Positions 1 to 11,275 are shown, numbered from the stretch's first letter. The stretch: DNA of 64,000 nucleotides from Isoetes taiwanensis (GCA_021234155.1 JAJEKV010000035.1:682001-746000), one strand, 5' to 3'. The notes: generated by a model not told the origin, from the sequence alone. Numbers and translations: made by a program.

Positions 1-36
1 AGACAAGTTCCTTCCACATGGCAGACTGGTGGACCG

Positions 37-234
37 ATGAGTAGAGGTAGATCCCTTAGTCGAGGAGGGATGGCTGCGCAGGCTGTTAGTGTACAGGAAG
101 GCAGTCAAAATCGAGGATCTCAGCCTATATATGCACCTTTGAATGATGAAACCAGGGAAAAGTGTATCAATGAGAATCGATGTTTTAGGTGCAGAGAAGT
201 TGGTCATTATGGACGAGATTGTCCGAGAAGATAG
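37..234 (+). pseudogene. gag: gag C-terminal fragment with CCHC zinc knuckle
   Basis: The last 20 residues of this open stretch (about 181-225) contain CFRCREVGHYGRDCP, a CX2CX4HX4C knuckle typical of retrotransposon nucleocapsid. It would bind the element RNA during particle assembly. The reading frame ends at a TAG at 232, before the protease region, which continues in another frame. The N-terminal gag is outside the window. Confidence in the knuckle is high; whether the stop is the natural end of gag or decay is unclear. Confidence 0.8.
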
Positions 235-268
235 GTAGATAGTACCGCCTCATCTGCATGTTCTCAAC

Positions 269-961
269 GTGGAGGGCAAACAAACCAGTGGTCTAGGTCA
301 AATTCTAGTGATGCTTATGGACGGGGCCAAGGCAGAGGAAACCCAGGCTGAGGTAACAGGGGTGGTCATGTCCAGAGGTTACTGGAATGACAACAGGGGT
401 GGCAGTGGACAAGCTAGAGGAGGTACCAGGATCATGGCACAAGCCAACCCTGCAGTTGAAGTTAGGGCTGCCCGAATCACGGACCCTCTTGTGGAAAGAA
501 TGTGCATGTCTGCTGCAGTGGACCAGGGCCATGTAGATAACCAAGCTGTGATCATCAGAATATCAGGTATTATTCATGAAGTTCATGTTCTATTTCTTAT
601 TGATTGTGGTAGTACACATTGCTTTATTTCCCCAAAGCTGGCAAAGAAACTACGTTTGAACATGATTAGCCGGGACCCTAGATATGTGGAGTTGGCTGAT
701 GGCAAAATTAAAACTTCTTATTCTATGATAGACAATCTTGAATTCCAAGTAGGAGATCTTGAGTCTCACACTAGTTTTGAAGTATTGAGCCTAGGGAAGT
801 ATGATGCTATTCTAGGAATGCCATGGTTGAGACCATATAAAGCTCGCATTGATTGCGGGAAGCAAATAGTTACATGCCAAAGTCCTAATGGAGATAAGTA
901 TGTGCTGGAAGGATTGCCTTCATCATTAGTGGTTACCCCTTTTGTCCCGGGAAAGCTTTAA
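269..961 (+). pseudogene. pol: retropepsin-like aspartic protease region of Ty3/gypsy pol
   Basis: The open frame codes 230 residues. The catalytic loop reads LIDCGSTHCFISPKLA (about 595-645), the family pattern being D-S/T-G-A/S, so a Cys sits where Ser or Thr is normal. The flap-side motif ILGMPWL (about 810-830) is the usual LGMxWL of plant Ty3/gypsy protease. The enzyme cleaves the gag-pol polyprotein. The frame closes at 961, and the linker and RT continue after a frame change, so the polyprotein is broken here. The Cys substitution may further inactivate it. Confidence 0.85.
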
Positions 962-1100
962 GAAACAGATTAAGAAGGGTTGCATAAGAATGGGATGCAC
1001 ATTATTGTTAGATCCATTTTTTAGTACTGCAGAATTGCAAGAACAATCTATTGCTCCTGAGATCCAGAAAGTGTTGGATGAGTAACAGAATTGCTTCCAC

Positions 1101-2229
1101 ATAGAATGGTAGATCATGAGATAGAACTTGTTCCAGGGGCTGAACCTACATCAAGACCTCCATATAGATTTCATACATTAGAGATGGCTGAATTGAAGAA
1201 ATAGTTAGCAGAATTATTGGAACAAGGTTTCATACGGTAAAAGTGTTTTTCTCCGTTTGGGCGCCCGGTTTTGTTTGTGAAAAAGAAAGATGGAACATTA
1301 AGGTTGTGTATTGATTATCGTATGCTTAACCAGATTACAATGAAGAATAGATACGCATTGCCTAGAGTTGATGAGTTATTTGACCAGTTGGGCCAAGCTA
1401 AGTATTTTACAAAAATTGATCTATGATCTGGATATCACCAGATCCGGATCAAAGATACAGATATTAATAAGACTGCATTTAGGACACGCGATGGACATTA
1501 TGAGTTTGTTGTAATGCCATTTGGGTTGACAAATGCTCCCTTACCTTTATCGCCCTAATGAATGAGATATTTCGACCTTTTTTGGATAAGTTCATATTGG
1601 TTTCCTTTGATGCTATTTTGGTATATTCCAGGACATTAGAGGAGCATGTGGAACATGTAAAACATACATTAGCTATTTTGCGATAAGAAAAGTTGTATGG
1701 TAAGCTATCTAAGTGTTCTTTTGCACAAACTAGATTGGTATACCTTGGGCATGTTATTTGAGAAAAAAGGATTGGAGCGGATCCTTCCAAGATTGAGGCG
1801 GTTAAAGGATTGGCCCACATCAAAAACGGTGAAGGAGGTAAGATAATCTTGGGATTAGCAGGGTATTACCGCAAATTTGTTCCTAAATTTGCAAAGATTG
1901 CTGCTCCTTTGACTTCTTTGTTGGGTAAGATGAATGACTTGCATTGGACTGATAGTTGTCAGGAAAGTTTTCAAAAGTTGAAGGACGTCTTGATTAGTGC
2001 ACCAGTTTTAAGGATTCCTGACATGAATATACCCTTCCATGTAGTCACTGATGCTTCTGGGAAAGCTATAGGGGGAGTCTTGTTGCAGAATGACCGAGTT
2101 TGTGCTTACATATCTCGTAAGTTATCCCCTGCTGAACAAAATTACCCATTGCATGATTTGGAAATGTTGGCTTTTATCCATGCCTTAAGGTATGGAGGCA
2201 ATATTTATTGGGTCGTCATTTCTTTTTGA
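1101..2229 (+). pseudogene. pol: Ty3/gypsy reverse transcriptase, frameshifted
   Basis: Recognisable RT blocks are the RPPYRF entry (about 1157), [18 protein letters not shown] (about 1252-1305), [19 protein letters not shown] (about 1307-1363), YFTKIDL (about 1402-1422), the MPFGLTNAP block (about 1515-1540) and LAGYYRKFVPKFAKIA (about 1855-1902). In-frame stops are present near 1202, 1238 and 1424, and a frameshift near 1540. The YxDD active site is altered: the matching place (about 1600-1620) reads FDAILVYS, with the second Asp replaced by Ala. This copy cannot make active RT. Confidence 0.88.
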
Positions 2230-2444
2230 AGACTAACCACCAAAATCTGAGGTATTTTGCAAAACAGCCATATTTGAACAATAGGCAAAGAAGATGGATG
2301 CAGCTAAGGGAAGAGTATGATTTTGAAATTGAATATCAACCTGGCAAGGAAAATGTGATTGCTGACGCTTTGTCTAGGAGGTCATTTTTAACCTCTATTA
2401 GTGTTCTTCAAGGACAATGGATGCTGATATTATTAGCAAATTGA
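2010..2444 (+). pseudogene. pol: Ty3/gypsy RNase H domain
   Basis: The start of the domain reads PFHVVTDASGKAIGGVL (about 2032-2083), containing the first catalytic Asp, followed by the SRKLSPAEQNYPLHDLEML block. A frame change occurs near 2195-2210. The domain resumes with LKTNHQNLRYF and ends with the ENVIADALSRR motif (about 2350-2382) that closes RNase H in nearly all Ty3/gypsy pol proteins. It degrades RNA in the RNA-DNA hybrid during replication. Confidence 0.88.
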
Positions 2445-3075
2445 GGAATGATCCGTATTTTGCACCTGTGGTGGAGAACCCTCAAGACTTTTCGAGGTAT
2501 GCATTGTCCAAAGGAGTTTTATATTATAATGGTCGTGTGTGCATTCCTAATGATCAGGAGTTGAAATTGAGATTGTTATATGAAGCACATGATAGTCCTT
2601 TAGTGGGCCACCCAGGGGTACACAAAACTTTGAGGAAAATGCGTCAGAATTTCTTTTGGCCCGGACAGAAGAAGATGGTTAAGGAGTACGTGGCTAGATG
2701 TTTATCTTGTCATAAGGTAAAAGCATCAAGGTTTAGGGAGCCTGGGGAATTGCAACCTATAGTAATTCCATCTTCTAAGTGGGAGAGTATTACCATGGAC
2801 TTCATTGTTGAACTTCCCCGGACACGTTCAGGTTATGATGCAATTTATGTTGTGGTTGATCGGCTAACTAAGCAAGCCCATTTTATGCCTATAAAGACTA
2901 CTGCCACAACGACGAATATTTCTAAGTTATTTGTTAAGGAGATTTTTAGGTTGCATGGAATGCCAGCCACTATTACATCGGATCAGGATACAAAATTTAT
3001 GAGCCAATTTTGGCAAGGGTTGTTCCAAAATATTGGGACTAAGTTATATGCCAGTACATCTTATCGTCGACAGTC
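2417..3075 (+). pseudogene. pol: Ty3/gypsy integrase, N-terminal part, truncated in the catalytic core
   Basis: The HHCC zinc-binding domain is visible (HDSPLVGHPGVHKTL then CLSCHKVKA, about 2590-2730). The core begins with WESITMDFIVELP, first catalytic Asp (about 2785-2815), and has ITSDQDTKFMSQFW with the second Asp (about 2972-3012). The catalytic Glu region is missing: after about 3071 the translation no longer fits. The expected next segment (ADGQVERVNQVLEDML) lies at 21040. The break is therefore best explained by an insertion within the integrase gene. Confidence 0.88.
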
Positions 3076-3125
3076 AGGTCACCTGCTTCGGCAAACAATT
3101 GCTCCTGATGTGTGGTATCTTTGAC

Positions 3126-5935
3126 CTGCTCATATGCAATGGCCTACCACAATGGCCCTCTTCCCCCAGCATTACACTTTGCGCAGACGGGACAATCACG
3201 GGCGGAACTAGTGTCGTGGATTATGTCATAGTGTGCGCACCCGGGATGTACACCTTGTCGACCATTTTCACGTGGGCGCGGACGGTCGGGGACGAGGAGG
3301 CCGGACTCGGATCACCTCCCACTCTATGTGAGGCGGGCACGGCCCGCCCGCCACCCCTCGATATGACACCTTGCCGACCTCGGTTGATTTGGATTATGGC
3401 GGTGAGAGGGTTCTGTTGACATGCTCGCGAAGCCCTCCCGCGATTCTGCGGGCCCACACGCTGGAGCGACAAACCCGACCAACTGGTTGAGCTCCTCGCG
3501 AGGGGCCGCATACCGCTGGGGAGACCTCCCCACGCCGAGATCGAGGGGCCGCAACCTTTCCGTATGAGGCGGGTTTGATGCCGAAAGTGTAAGGAACATA
3601 AATCGCGACTGGGCCTCATCGTGGATCGGACACGCTGAAGCTCAAGGCCACTAGCCATTACCGCCTTCCTCAAGGAAACAAAGGCAAGGTACCGGCAAGG
3701 CACCAAGGAGAAATGTTCGCCTACTAGACACTCACCCGAGAACTTTCTCGCGCAGGGTACTTCAAAGGGCCAAGATACTTACGGGGCACATCACGGCGAG
3801 CAATGGGAGGCGGTACCTGCAATGCCTTTATGATCCCCGAACACGCATGCATGATGTGCCCCTCGCAATATGGCTCCACACCGGTGATCACGTAAGAAGA
3901 TGCCAAAGATGGGCCGCAGCGGCTAATGGGGAAGGCAAAGCAGACTTAGACCGACCGCAAGCCGAGTTGCTCAAGTGGGGCGGGATAGCCCATGGTGCCC
4001 ATCCTTGCACTTTGTTCAATAGGGTTTTTGCAAGAGGGTTTTCCGGTCATGGACCAGGCGGGGTTGCTCCAGATCTACAAGGCGGGGACCCACAATTGTC
4101 TAGCCAATTACCGAACCATCATGGTCAGATCTCCAGTGTTTGCCAAGCTGTTGGCGGGCATTCTCGAACGAGAGGTAACCGGTGGGCGGGCAGAGGCAAA
4201 AAAATCGGGGCACTTACCCGGGCGGGCTTTGACCTGGACATTCGACCATTGATCACATCTTCACATTCGGGGCCCCGGGTGAGGGGATGCCAGGAACCGT
4301 CGGGAGGACCAGTACTACTATTTTGTGGACTTTGCAAAAGCTTTCGACACGGTACCCCGGGAAAAGTTGTGGGCGAGATTGCACCATCTGGGGCTCCCTG
4401 TGGATCTGCAAAATGCGAAGGTCTGGTATGACGAGAGTAGAGGCCCGATGCAACAGGAAGGGCGATCATTTGCCAGCAAACATTGGAGTTAGGCAAGGTT
4501 GTCTCTCTCACCCACACTTTGGACTTTACATTGACCGGTTTGAAGCTGGCTTGCTGCCAATGGGGGGCGATATCGGCTCTTGCACCGGGTCATCCGCAGC
4601 TCATCTATGCGGATGATGTGGACCTCTTGGCCCATACACCAGAAGGCATGCAGGCACATCTAGATGCCCTGGACACATTCTGCCAGGCGACGGACATGCG
4701 TGTCAACCTGGCCAAGACTAAGGTGGTCCTCATATCCTCCTCACGTCATCCAGCACCTCCAGCGCTCACTTATCAGGGGCAGATGGTAGAGGTCACGCCC
4801 AGCTATAAGTACCTGGGGGTGGAATTTCCATCCTTAATGTATTGGGATGCATCCATTCGCCTTCGGGTGACCGCAGTTGGAAATGCTATGACATAATGCA
4901 AAACAATAGTCACAAAGCAAAAGGCTGTATGGTGGTGCCACCGATTACATTTGTTAGAACCGGTGGAGCCGGTTCTTACGTATGGGGTCGAGGTGTGGGG
5001 CCCGGTGGTGTCTTTGGCGACTTGGAGCGACTTGGAGCAGGTCCGTAAGGCATTTTTTGACGCCGCTTGGGGTCAAGCCCTGGGTTCTATATCGTAACTT
5101 GTTGCAGGAGACAAGATTCATGCCCCGGCTGACATCGACCCTCGATAGACACATTGTTTACTTCTAGAAGGTGGCCAAATGGGTGATACTTGGCTCCCGC
5201 GACTTGGCTTACATTGTGGCGATGAGCCCGCAATGATTTCGAGGGCTTGTTGGAAGGACAAAGAGCCCGGTCGGGCGCTACTGGAACGTAGAGGCACATA
5301 GGTGCGTCCAGTGCAATGCACGCCCAGGGATAGGCTGTGGGGGTACTTGGACTCTTGTTTCCTGGGGAAGCTCTGGGACCACAATGCTCTGGTAAAGATG
5401 GCACACTACAAACAACACATAAACCCCACCCTCGTTCGAGGCCCACAGCTCTACCTGCGTTCTCAGTTGCCCATGAAGAAGCGCAGGATCATCGCGTCCA
5501 TTCGAACATGGGCCCACCATCTTCGGCTTGAGACGGGTCGGTGGATTCGGGAGCCGCACCAGGATAGGCTTTGTCAGTGTTGCCCACTGGGGTTTGTTGA
5601 GGATGAAAGCCATGCCTTCCAGAGCTGTCTAGCCTATAGTCAGATTCGGGCTCGCTACGCCCTCTTGGTGCGACACGGTGCCGCCAAGCGCGACGAGCTA
5701 CTTTCGAAGCGTCAGTTCGATCCCTTGGCTCCTACCTCCAGGAGGTTTTGGATCTGCAGACTCACCTTTGTCCCCGCGCGCCTACCTGAGGTGCCGGGAA
5801 TTCATGTGTATATGTATATTTATACGACTTCCAAAGAGGCTTGTTCTCTGCTGACGGTTTTCCCTCGAAGGGGTTTTTCAATCCGGGGTAGCAAACGCTT
5901 GGCTGCACCTGTGTAATTTGGGTCCCATAAAGCAG
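3126..5935 (+). mobile_element. non-LTR retrotransposon (LINE) relic with RT and C-terminal zinc-binding region
   Basis: Scattered over several frames are LINE reverse transcriptase blocks: NYRTIMVRSPVFAKLLAGIL (about 4110-4170), YYYFVDFAKAFDTVPREKLW (about 4315-4375) with the first catalytic Asp, GVRQGCLS (about 4487), LIYADDVDLLAH (about 4600-4636) with the YADD active site, and VNLAKTKVV plus YKYLGVEF. Downstream, LCQCCPLGFVEDESHAFQSC (about 5570-5630) is the Cys-His segment common near the C-terminus of plant and algal LINEs. No endonuclease domain could be recognised in 3126-3850. Frame changes are frequent, so the copy is dead. It lies within the insertion that splits the Ty3/gypsy integrase. 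Confidence 0.85.
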
Positions 5936-6580
5936 AGTTTCATTAAAGTTGGAATTCTGAAGACAAGTTGGAATAATTTTTATATAGTATACCTTGGAGG
6001 GTTATGTATACCTCAATACTTATAGTATGGTTATGTGTATTACAAAGGTTATGTATACATTTGCATACTATGGTTATGTGTATTACAAAAGGTTATGTAT
6101 ACCGATAACAATAAGATTACAATAAGATAACAATAAGAGTACAAACCAGATTACAATAAGATAACAAGTACTATTATTTTACTATTACTTATATTATTAC
6201 GCTATGTGTATTACAAAAGGTTATGTGTATTGTTGTATACTAACACAACCAGATTACAATAAGATAACAAGTAATATTATTCTTCTACTATTACTCAATG
6301 ATTAGAACTAGCGTAGGAAAGGCTCCGAGATCCTTTCGATCATGAACATTTGATACCCCTATTCCACGGAGATGGATGATAACATCGACGGATCGGGATA
6401 ATGGCGCAGGATTGAGAGCAAATGGTGAGCCAGTCTTTCAGCCCCGGTATATCTCGCGGCGGCACCGCTTGAAGTCCTCATGATTCATCTTGCAAGTGAT
6501 AGAATCACGTTCAAGACCGTAATAAGTCATAGCTAGATCGGAGGCCAATGTTGCCATGACTCGGCAATTTGATGTATATT
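5936..6580. repeat. AT-rich non-coding stretch with short scrambled repeats
   Basis: The words GGTTATGTGTATTACAAAAGG and AGATTACAATAAGATAACAA recur several times between 5990 and 6290 with irregular spacing. No coding region was recognised. It separates the LINE 3' end from the small-ORF module. Confidence 0.6.
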
Positions 6581-6654
6581 TATACCCACCAAAATTATTG
6601 ATGGTATACCCACCAAAATTATTGATGGTATATACTCACCAAAATTATTGATAG
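6581..6654. repeat. three tandem copies of a 24-26 bp unit
   Basis: TATACCCACCAAAATTATTG plus ATGG is repeated exactly at 6581-6604 and 6605-6628, then once with changes at 6629-6654. A fourth degraded half-copy follows to about 6675. It lies about 90 bp upstream of the first small-ORF promoter. Confidence 0.9.
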
Positions 6655-6714
6655 TATATACATAGAAATTATTGGATCATATACATGTATGGTACTCGTG
6701 ATAAAGGCAATGAA

Positions 6715-6755
6715 CACCAATAATTCACATCAATAATTTTACTTCACTATAAAAG
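6715..6755 (+). promoter_or_regulatory. TATA promoter of small-ORF copy 1 (broken gene)
   Basis: TATAAAA lies at 6748-6754, 44 bp before the ATG at 6792. The upstream block CAATAATTTTACTTCACTATAAAA is shared, with few changes, by the other three small ORFs at 7342, 21469 and 22069 (described here in parts because of its length). Conservation of the promoter beyond the coding part argues that it is functional or was recently so. Confidence 0.7.
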
Positions 6756-6791
6756 CAGCTCCATCCGATTGGTAGAGCTCATTCATCTCCC

Positions 6792-7052
6792 ATGGCTTCC
6801 TTTGCCCGATCGTCCGTGAGAACATCCAATCCTTCAGGTGCTACCTTAGCTATAATGATCCGTGTGAATGCTACGTAAATGGTATCAAACTTGATCCATG
6901 GTCGCAAATCCAAAGCGAGATGGTCTGGAAGTGCTTGCGTGAAGCTCACTCGTGTTAAGGTCCACCTTTATTGGCTTCCCGATCGGAGATCTTTGAGCTG
7001 AATAGCATCAATGCTTTGATGTTGATGATGAGTGAATCAGATTCCGCTAAGG
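6792..7052 (+). pseudogene. broken copy of small-ORF type 1
   Basis: The ATG is followed by MASF and the frame soon shifts. In a second frame the stretch EHIQSF.CYLSYND.CECY.NGI.LDPW is nearly the same as in the intact type-1 gene at 21512. A third frame gives TRVKVHLYWLPDR. At least three frameshifts break it. Its position, 595 bp upstream of the type-2 ORF at 7387, repeats the spacing at 21512/22108 (596 bp). Function is unknown. Confidence 0.75.
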
Positions 7053-7317
7053 ATATAATAATGACATGAGTACCTATGAACTATGCAAGTCGCCTTTTAT
7101 TTTCAATCACACCTATATTAGTCAAGCAAAGAATGACGAAAGTGAATCATCTATGATATGTATACCTAATATAAGCACTTATGATTTGTGTATCTCATTA
7201 AGGATATATATAATATAAGCACGTTGAATATTAGTTGATGTATAGAATCTGAGTACATGATAGAATCGTACCTGTACGAGTACATGATACTTGTATACGC
7301 CAATGATGTATTTCAAA

Positions 7318-7348
7318 TCCACCCCAATAATTTTACTTCACTATAAAA
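7318..7348 (+). promoter_or_regulatory. TATA promoter of small-ORF type 2 (copy 1)
   Basis: TATAAAA at 7342-7348 lies 45 bp before the ATG at 7387, in the same CAATAATTTTACTTCACTATAAAA context as the other three copies. The leader GAGGTCATTCGTCTCCCATGG is also shared, giving a conserved start context. Confidence 0.7.
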
Positions 7349-7386
7349 AAACAGCTCCATTCGGGGCTAGAGGTCATTCGTCTCCC

Positions 7387-7629
7387 ATGGATTATTTTCC
7401 TTCTTCTATTCACCACATCGAGGCGATCAAGTGCTCGATGAGCCACTCTGATCTTGTTGGTTGCCTAGATAGGCATCTTCTTCTTGATCCCTACCTGCGA
7501 AGAAAAGCTTTGGGCGCTGAGATTCATTGCCCTGCGTCAATTCGTGTTATGATCCATCTGATATGGCTTCCTGAGCGCATGAGCTATGAGATATCAGGGA
7601 TCACTACTACAGATCCTGAAGATGATTGA
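7387..7629 (+). CDS. small conserved protein, type 2 (80 aa), unknown function
   Basis: The frame is intact from the ATG at 7387 to TGA at 7629. The protein is related to the ORF at 22108 (HHIEAIKCSMS.NDLVGCLDR, RVMIHLIWL) and more distantly to the type-1 protein at 21512, which shares the same layout: an N-terminal H-I-x-x-x-K-C segment, LDP in the middle, RVxVHLxWLP and a YExxGIT end with an acidic tail. No signal peptide or membrane segment is evident. Preservation of frame, TATA box and start context in a heavily decayed region supports a real gene. It is convergent with the DUF7869-type gene that ends about 140 bp to the right. I do not recognise the family. Confidence 0.72.
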   Translation: MDYFPSSIHHIEAIKCSMSHSDLVGCLDRHLLLDPYLRRKALGAEIHCPASIRVMIHLIWLPERMSYEISGITTTDPEDD

Positions 7630-7763
7630 ATCACCTGTTCAACATATAAGCACTTCTGACCATCTTATCTATGAATCATGTATGCATTTATATATTAAAG
7701 ATGTAAGCAGTTATATATGATCACAAATATAGTAATGTTATGTATTAAGATGAAAGATATGTA

Positions 7764-10318
7764 TTACAAGTACAAGATCTCATGTATTAAGATGAACAAT
7801 GTGCTATGTCTTTCCACATGTCTATAATATATTTCGGAATTTGGATTTGTTTTTGACCTCTTGCCATTGGCATCCCATGCATAATGAATAGCATCTAAAT
7901 TTTCATACCTTGAAGGATCGGAAGGATTAGGCCGCCAACGCTTAGTCAAGCAGTCTTTGTAGTCCCCTCCAGTAGGCTTCCACCACGATACAAAAATATG
8001 GCCAAAATATGTAGATTCTGGATCAAGAACAAAGATTCTCCTCGCATATCCTAACCAAGTGGCGGTGTTATCATCTCCGTGTCTGACTAGAACAAACATA
8101 CCCTTTGTCACATGTATGCGGAGGATCAAACTCTTCAAGAGGCAACACTGGGACGGCCATCCGACGGCCCACAATAAGATGGTAAAGGTCGGTGACCAAG
8201 GCAGATATCGTCGACCTCCTCCGGAACAAATGTTTGTTTGTTCTAGAGGAGCTTGTCTTGTTTGTGGCCAAAATGCATCATTTTGAGGATGTCCCTGAAG
8301 CAACATCCTCCAAAGAGATAAGAAGCGGCTCCAATACTCAACACTTGCCGTGTATTGCCTTGCAAACAAGCTACTTTCTTGATTCTTACATATGTCCTTC
8401 CATAGGGAGATGTATTTGTTGATGCTATCCTTCAACCCTGGAAGATCTTTCAATGTTGGTCTAGGAGGAATATTTTGTGGCACACCACTTGGTATCATTG
8501 GCTGACCATGTTCATCCTCTTTCCACATTCTAACTCCTCGGAGAATCTGGCTGGAAGCCACTCTTTATGTGTAGGGACGCATTTTGTATTGCATAACAGG
8601 CCAATCTCCCGCCATCTTAAATTTGAAGAGCAATGGTTCAAGATGCCCAACCGGTGTTGGCCCTTATCGGGATGAATCCCTTCACAAAATCCTTCCAATT
8701 TGGAACTTCATCAATAAAGTATGGAATTGGGGATTTTGCATTGCATTTGCTAAACAAGTAAAGTAGCTCGTAGTGTCAAAGCATCAAACGAACTCATCAA
8801 GGTTGAAAAATTTCCAAATAAAGCATCAATATCATCATGGGTGTGGCCGACCATCATAAAGCCCACTTGGATCTCATCAAAGACCTTAAGCCAAGTCAAA
8901 TAAGATAAGTATGAAAAGACATACCTATTTTTGTTTTGCCCTGCTGCATTATCAAGTTGCAAATAGAGATTTCGGGGAAGAGGGTTGAACACCTCAGGAT
9001 TCGTTGTAGTTGAAGTATTTGGCAATACTTCTCCCATGGAAGCAAGTTTGTTCTTCAAAGGATTGATGTCCTTGACTGCTTGCATCCATTTGCAATCTGC
9101 AGGCTTACTTCCACATAAGTCACCTATCTTGTCCTCTTGCACCAATTCCAAGTTATGCAATATTCTAGAAAGTGAACCAATGTGGAAGTTTGAATCATCT
9201 TTCCATAAATCAAGTGAAAATGACCATAGCACGACCACCATGCCCATGAGTCAAAGCTCCTGACAAACTGCTCTTCAAGCGATCACCTCTCCATACAGAT
9301 TTTGCTAGATGATGACTTCTAGGCACTAAAGTCTTAACCTGATCCATCTTATCATGTATTATACATAGATGATTTTCAGGAGACCTTTGTGACAATGCTC
9401 TCCAATGCCAATATTGACTTCTGCAAGAGCGTTGCTCTAGCATATGAGACCGACGTTGAATTGCAAGATTTCGTCTCTCTCTCGTATCTTTTGTTTTTCC
9501 GCAGTTTTTGCTTAATTACCACGCAGATGTTGCATTTAGAGAAGGCTGTATTTTTTGCAATGCTAACATCTGGAAATTCCCTTTTCCATATACTATAAAA
9601 AGAGTTCAAGGCTACAGTTGTTCCTGTAAGCTCTTCAACGACTGCTCCAACTTCTTTATGTATAAGCTTCTTATTAAGAATGGAAGGAAGCTTGCGTACA
9701 TTTTCTCTTACATCATCTCTACCTCTTTTGCTCCTATGGGGAATACTTTCAGCATTCTCCTGAATGAATCTGTCTAGCACACATTCGGTGGCCAGTGTAG
9801 TGGATCTGGGCTTCTTAGAGCCAAGATTACCATGTTCAGCTACCTTTGCACTGCTTCAAATCTGTTTCTCCAATTATAAAATGTTGATCGACCGATACCT
9901 AAAGCCATGCGCCACCCAAATGACCAATTCCATCCCCTTGAGCACTATCCTGTCCTCTCCTTCTCCTGTGTAAGTCACACTCAGCACGTCAAAAAAAAAT
10001 ACGTAACCCTTGCATTGTATGGTTGAGATAAAAATTCTTTTCTTAATTCACATACTTGATGCTTGGTAAGTTTCTTGTTGCAAGTATTTTTGCAGCAGCT
10101 TGTCTTCATGAACTTATTGATTGAAGTTGTGGAGCATAGCCTTTCCTCTTTGCTCTTTCCTTGGGTTGTCTTGGAATCCTATGTGTGTAAGTATACTTCC
10201 TTTTTCGTTTGAATTGAGCCTGAATGTTGTCCTCAAAAGATTCTATTTCCATATCCTCATTTTCTTTAGCTTCGATAAGGCTTGCAGATGTTGTGAGGCA
10301 GGTCCTTCCATCCTGCAA
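7764..10318 (-). pseudogene. DUF7869-type gene, copy 1
   Basis: Read from the right, the minus strand gives a basic N-terminus (KRKRKYTYTHR, about 10220), a Cys-rich segment (SCCKNTCNKK, about 10090), a helix-turn-helix-like stretch with GIGRSTFYNWRNRF (about 9890), EHGNLGSKKPR (about 9835), KCNICVVIKQKLRK (about 9530), IIHDKMDQVKTLVPR (about 9335), LYLQLDNAAGQNKNRYVFSY (about 8945) and MMVGHTHDDIDALFGNFS (about 8835). The C-terminal block with WWKPTGGDYKD and a W..D.IHYAWD end reaches 7764. Frameshifts near 10106, 9780, 9376, 9220 and 8750 break it. The LQxDN and GHTHDDID motifs mark the DUF7869 family, common in plant transposon-like genes; an RNase H-like fold is possible but is only inference. 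Confidence 0.75.
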
Positions 10319-10510
10319 ACATCACATCGCTATTTTCCCATTGTACAAGGTAATTTTTTGGCTGGCCTTCGCACAAGCATGACATTTGAGATCCTACGTA
10401 ATTAGTGCAGGAAGGATCTTTCCCACCGTGAGCCCCACCTTTGAGTCTCCTAAAAATTCATCGTCAACGGCATCCACGGGGATCATGAAGACAATTATGG
10501 CCTCTGATAT

Positions 10511-11275
10511 TTACTTCCCGGTCACATGCATGAAGAATGTGGCAATGCTTATCCAAGAGATCAGTTCTTGAGAAACTAGGTGGTGGTTCATCATCATCGA
10601 TGCTATCCTGCGAGGAAAACGTGTACCTAGATCCTTTGTAGGATCAATTTCTTCATCGCATCGACATTGCCTCTCTGATTCTACAATCGAGGTCGGTGAT
10701 GGAGTAGCTAAATCAATGGCATGATATCTTATATCTTGCCGAGGCCATTCGATAAGCGTGCCCACGGACCTCTTCCAATGTTGTCGGGCCATCACATGGA
10801 ATCGAAAGGATGTGGGTAGGCACCACGACCTCGGTAACTTCCCTTTCGTTACGTTGAGTCGTCAACATTCTTCCCATGGATGCAAGTTCTATTCACCAAG
10901 ACACCCTTACCAACCACGGTATTATTCGCGACAAGGTTCACCATATTCTGTCTTTGCTTCTTGTTTGAAGGGCGGGCGATCGAATAATCGAAGTCCCGAT
11001 GATGTTGTGGAGGGACTACTAGGCAAGTTCGGGGTTTCGAGATCGGGCGTTTCCGATGAGTAAGTTGGGGCTCCTTCACAAATATTTCACTTGATTTGAG
11101 GCCATTCGATAAATGTCCCCCCGGCCCAAACAATGTTGCTCGCTCCCTCACACGGAATGGGAAGCACATGGGTGGGCACTATGGCTTCAGTGACCTCCAC
11201 GACCACATTGCACCATGGAATGTTCCTGCCATGCAGATGGCCTCTATGCAATTCATGTCCCCTGGCAACTACCAC
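10511..11275 (-). pseudogene. duplicated 'IPC.G....WP' module, minus strand
   Basis: Two homologous segments of about 115 bp lie at 10739-10850 and 11094-11205. On the minus strand they read VPTHILSIPCDGPTT and VPTHVLPIPCEGAS, each followed by IEWP. This resembles the short repeated module (preceding an [IV].WP end) found in proteins of plant CACTA-type transposons. The frames between them are broken. It lies upstream of the DUF7869-type gene on the same strand, so it may be an upstream exon of that gene or a neighbouring element. The family assignment is weak. Confidence 0.4.

Larger units (their letters stand above)
1..3075 (+). mobile_element. Ty3/gypsy LTR retrotransposon, 5' piece (gag end to integrase core)
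   Basis: Reading left to right on the plus strand there is a gag zinc knuckle, aspartic protease, reverse transcriptase, RNase H and the start of integrase, the order that defines Ty3/gypsy elements. The 5' LTR and most of gag lie left of the window. Stops and frameshifts occur in the RT part, so this copy is dead. The integrase stops making sense near 3075, between its second catalytic Asp and the expected Glu. The missing continuation is found at 21036-21240 and 27611-28194, so this piece is the left part of a split element. Confidence 0.9.

Noticed and set aside
3221-3706. 161- and 91-residue minus-strand open frames
   Set aside because: GC-rich Pro/Arg/Ser composition, no motifs, and they overlap the plus-strand LINE relic.
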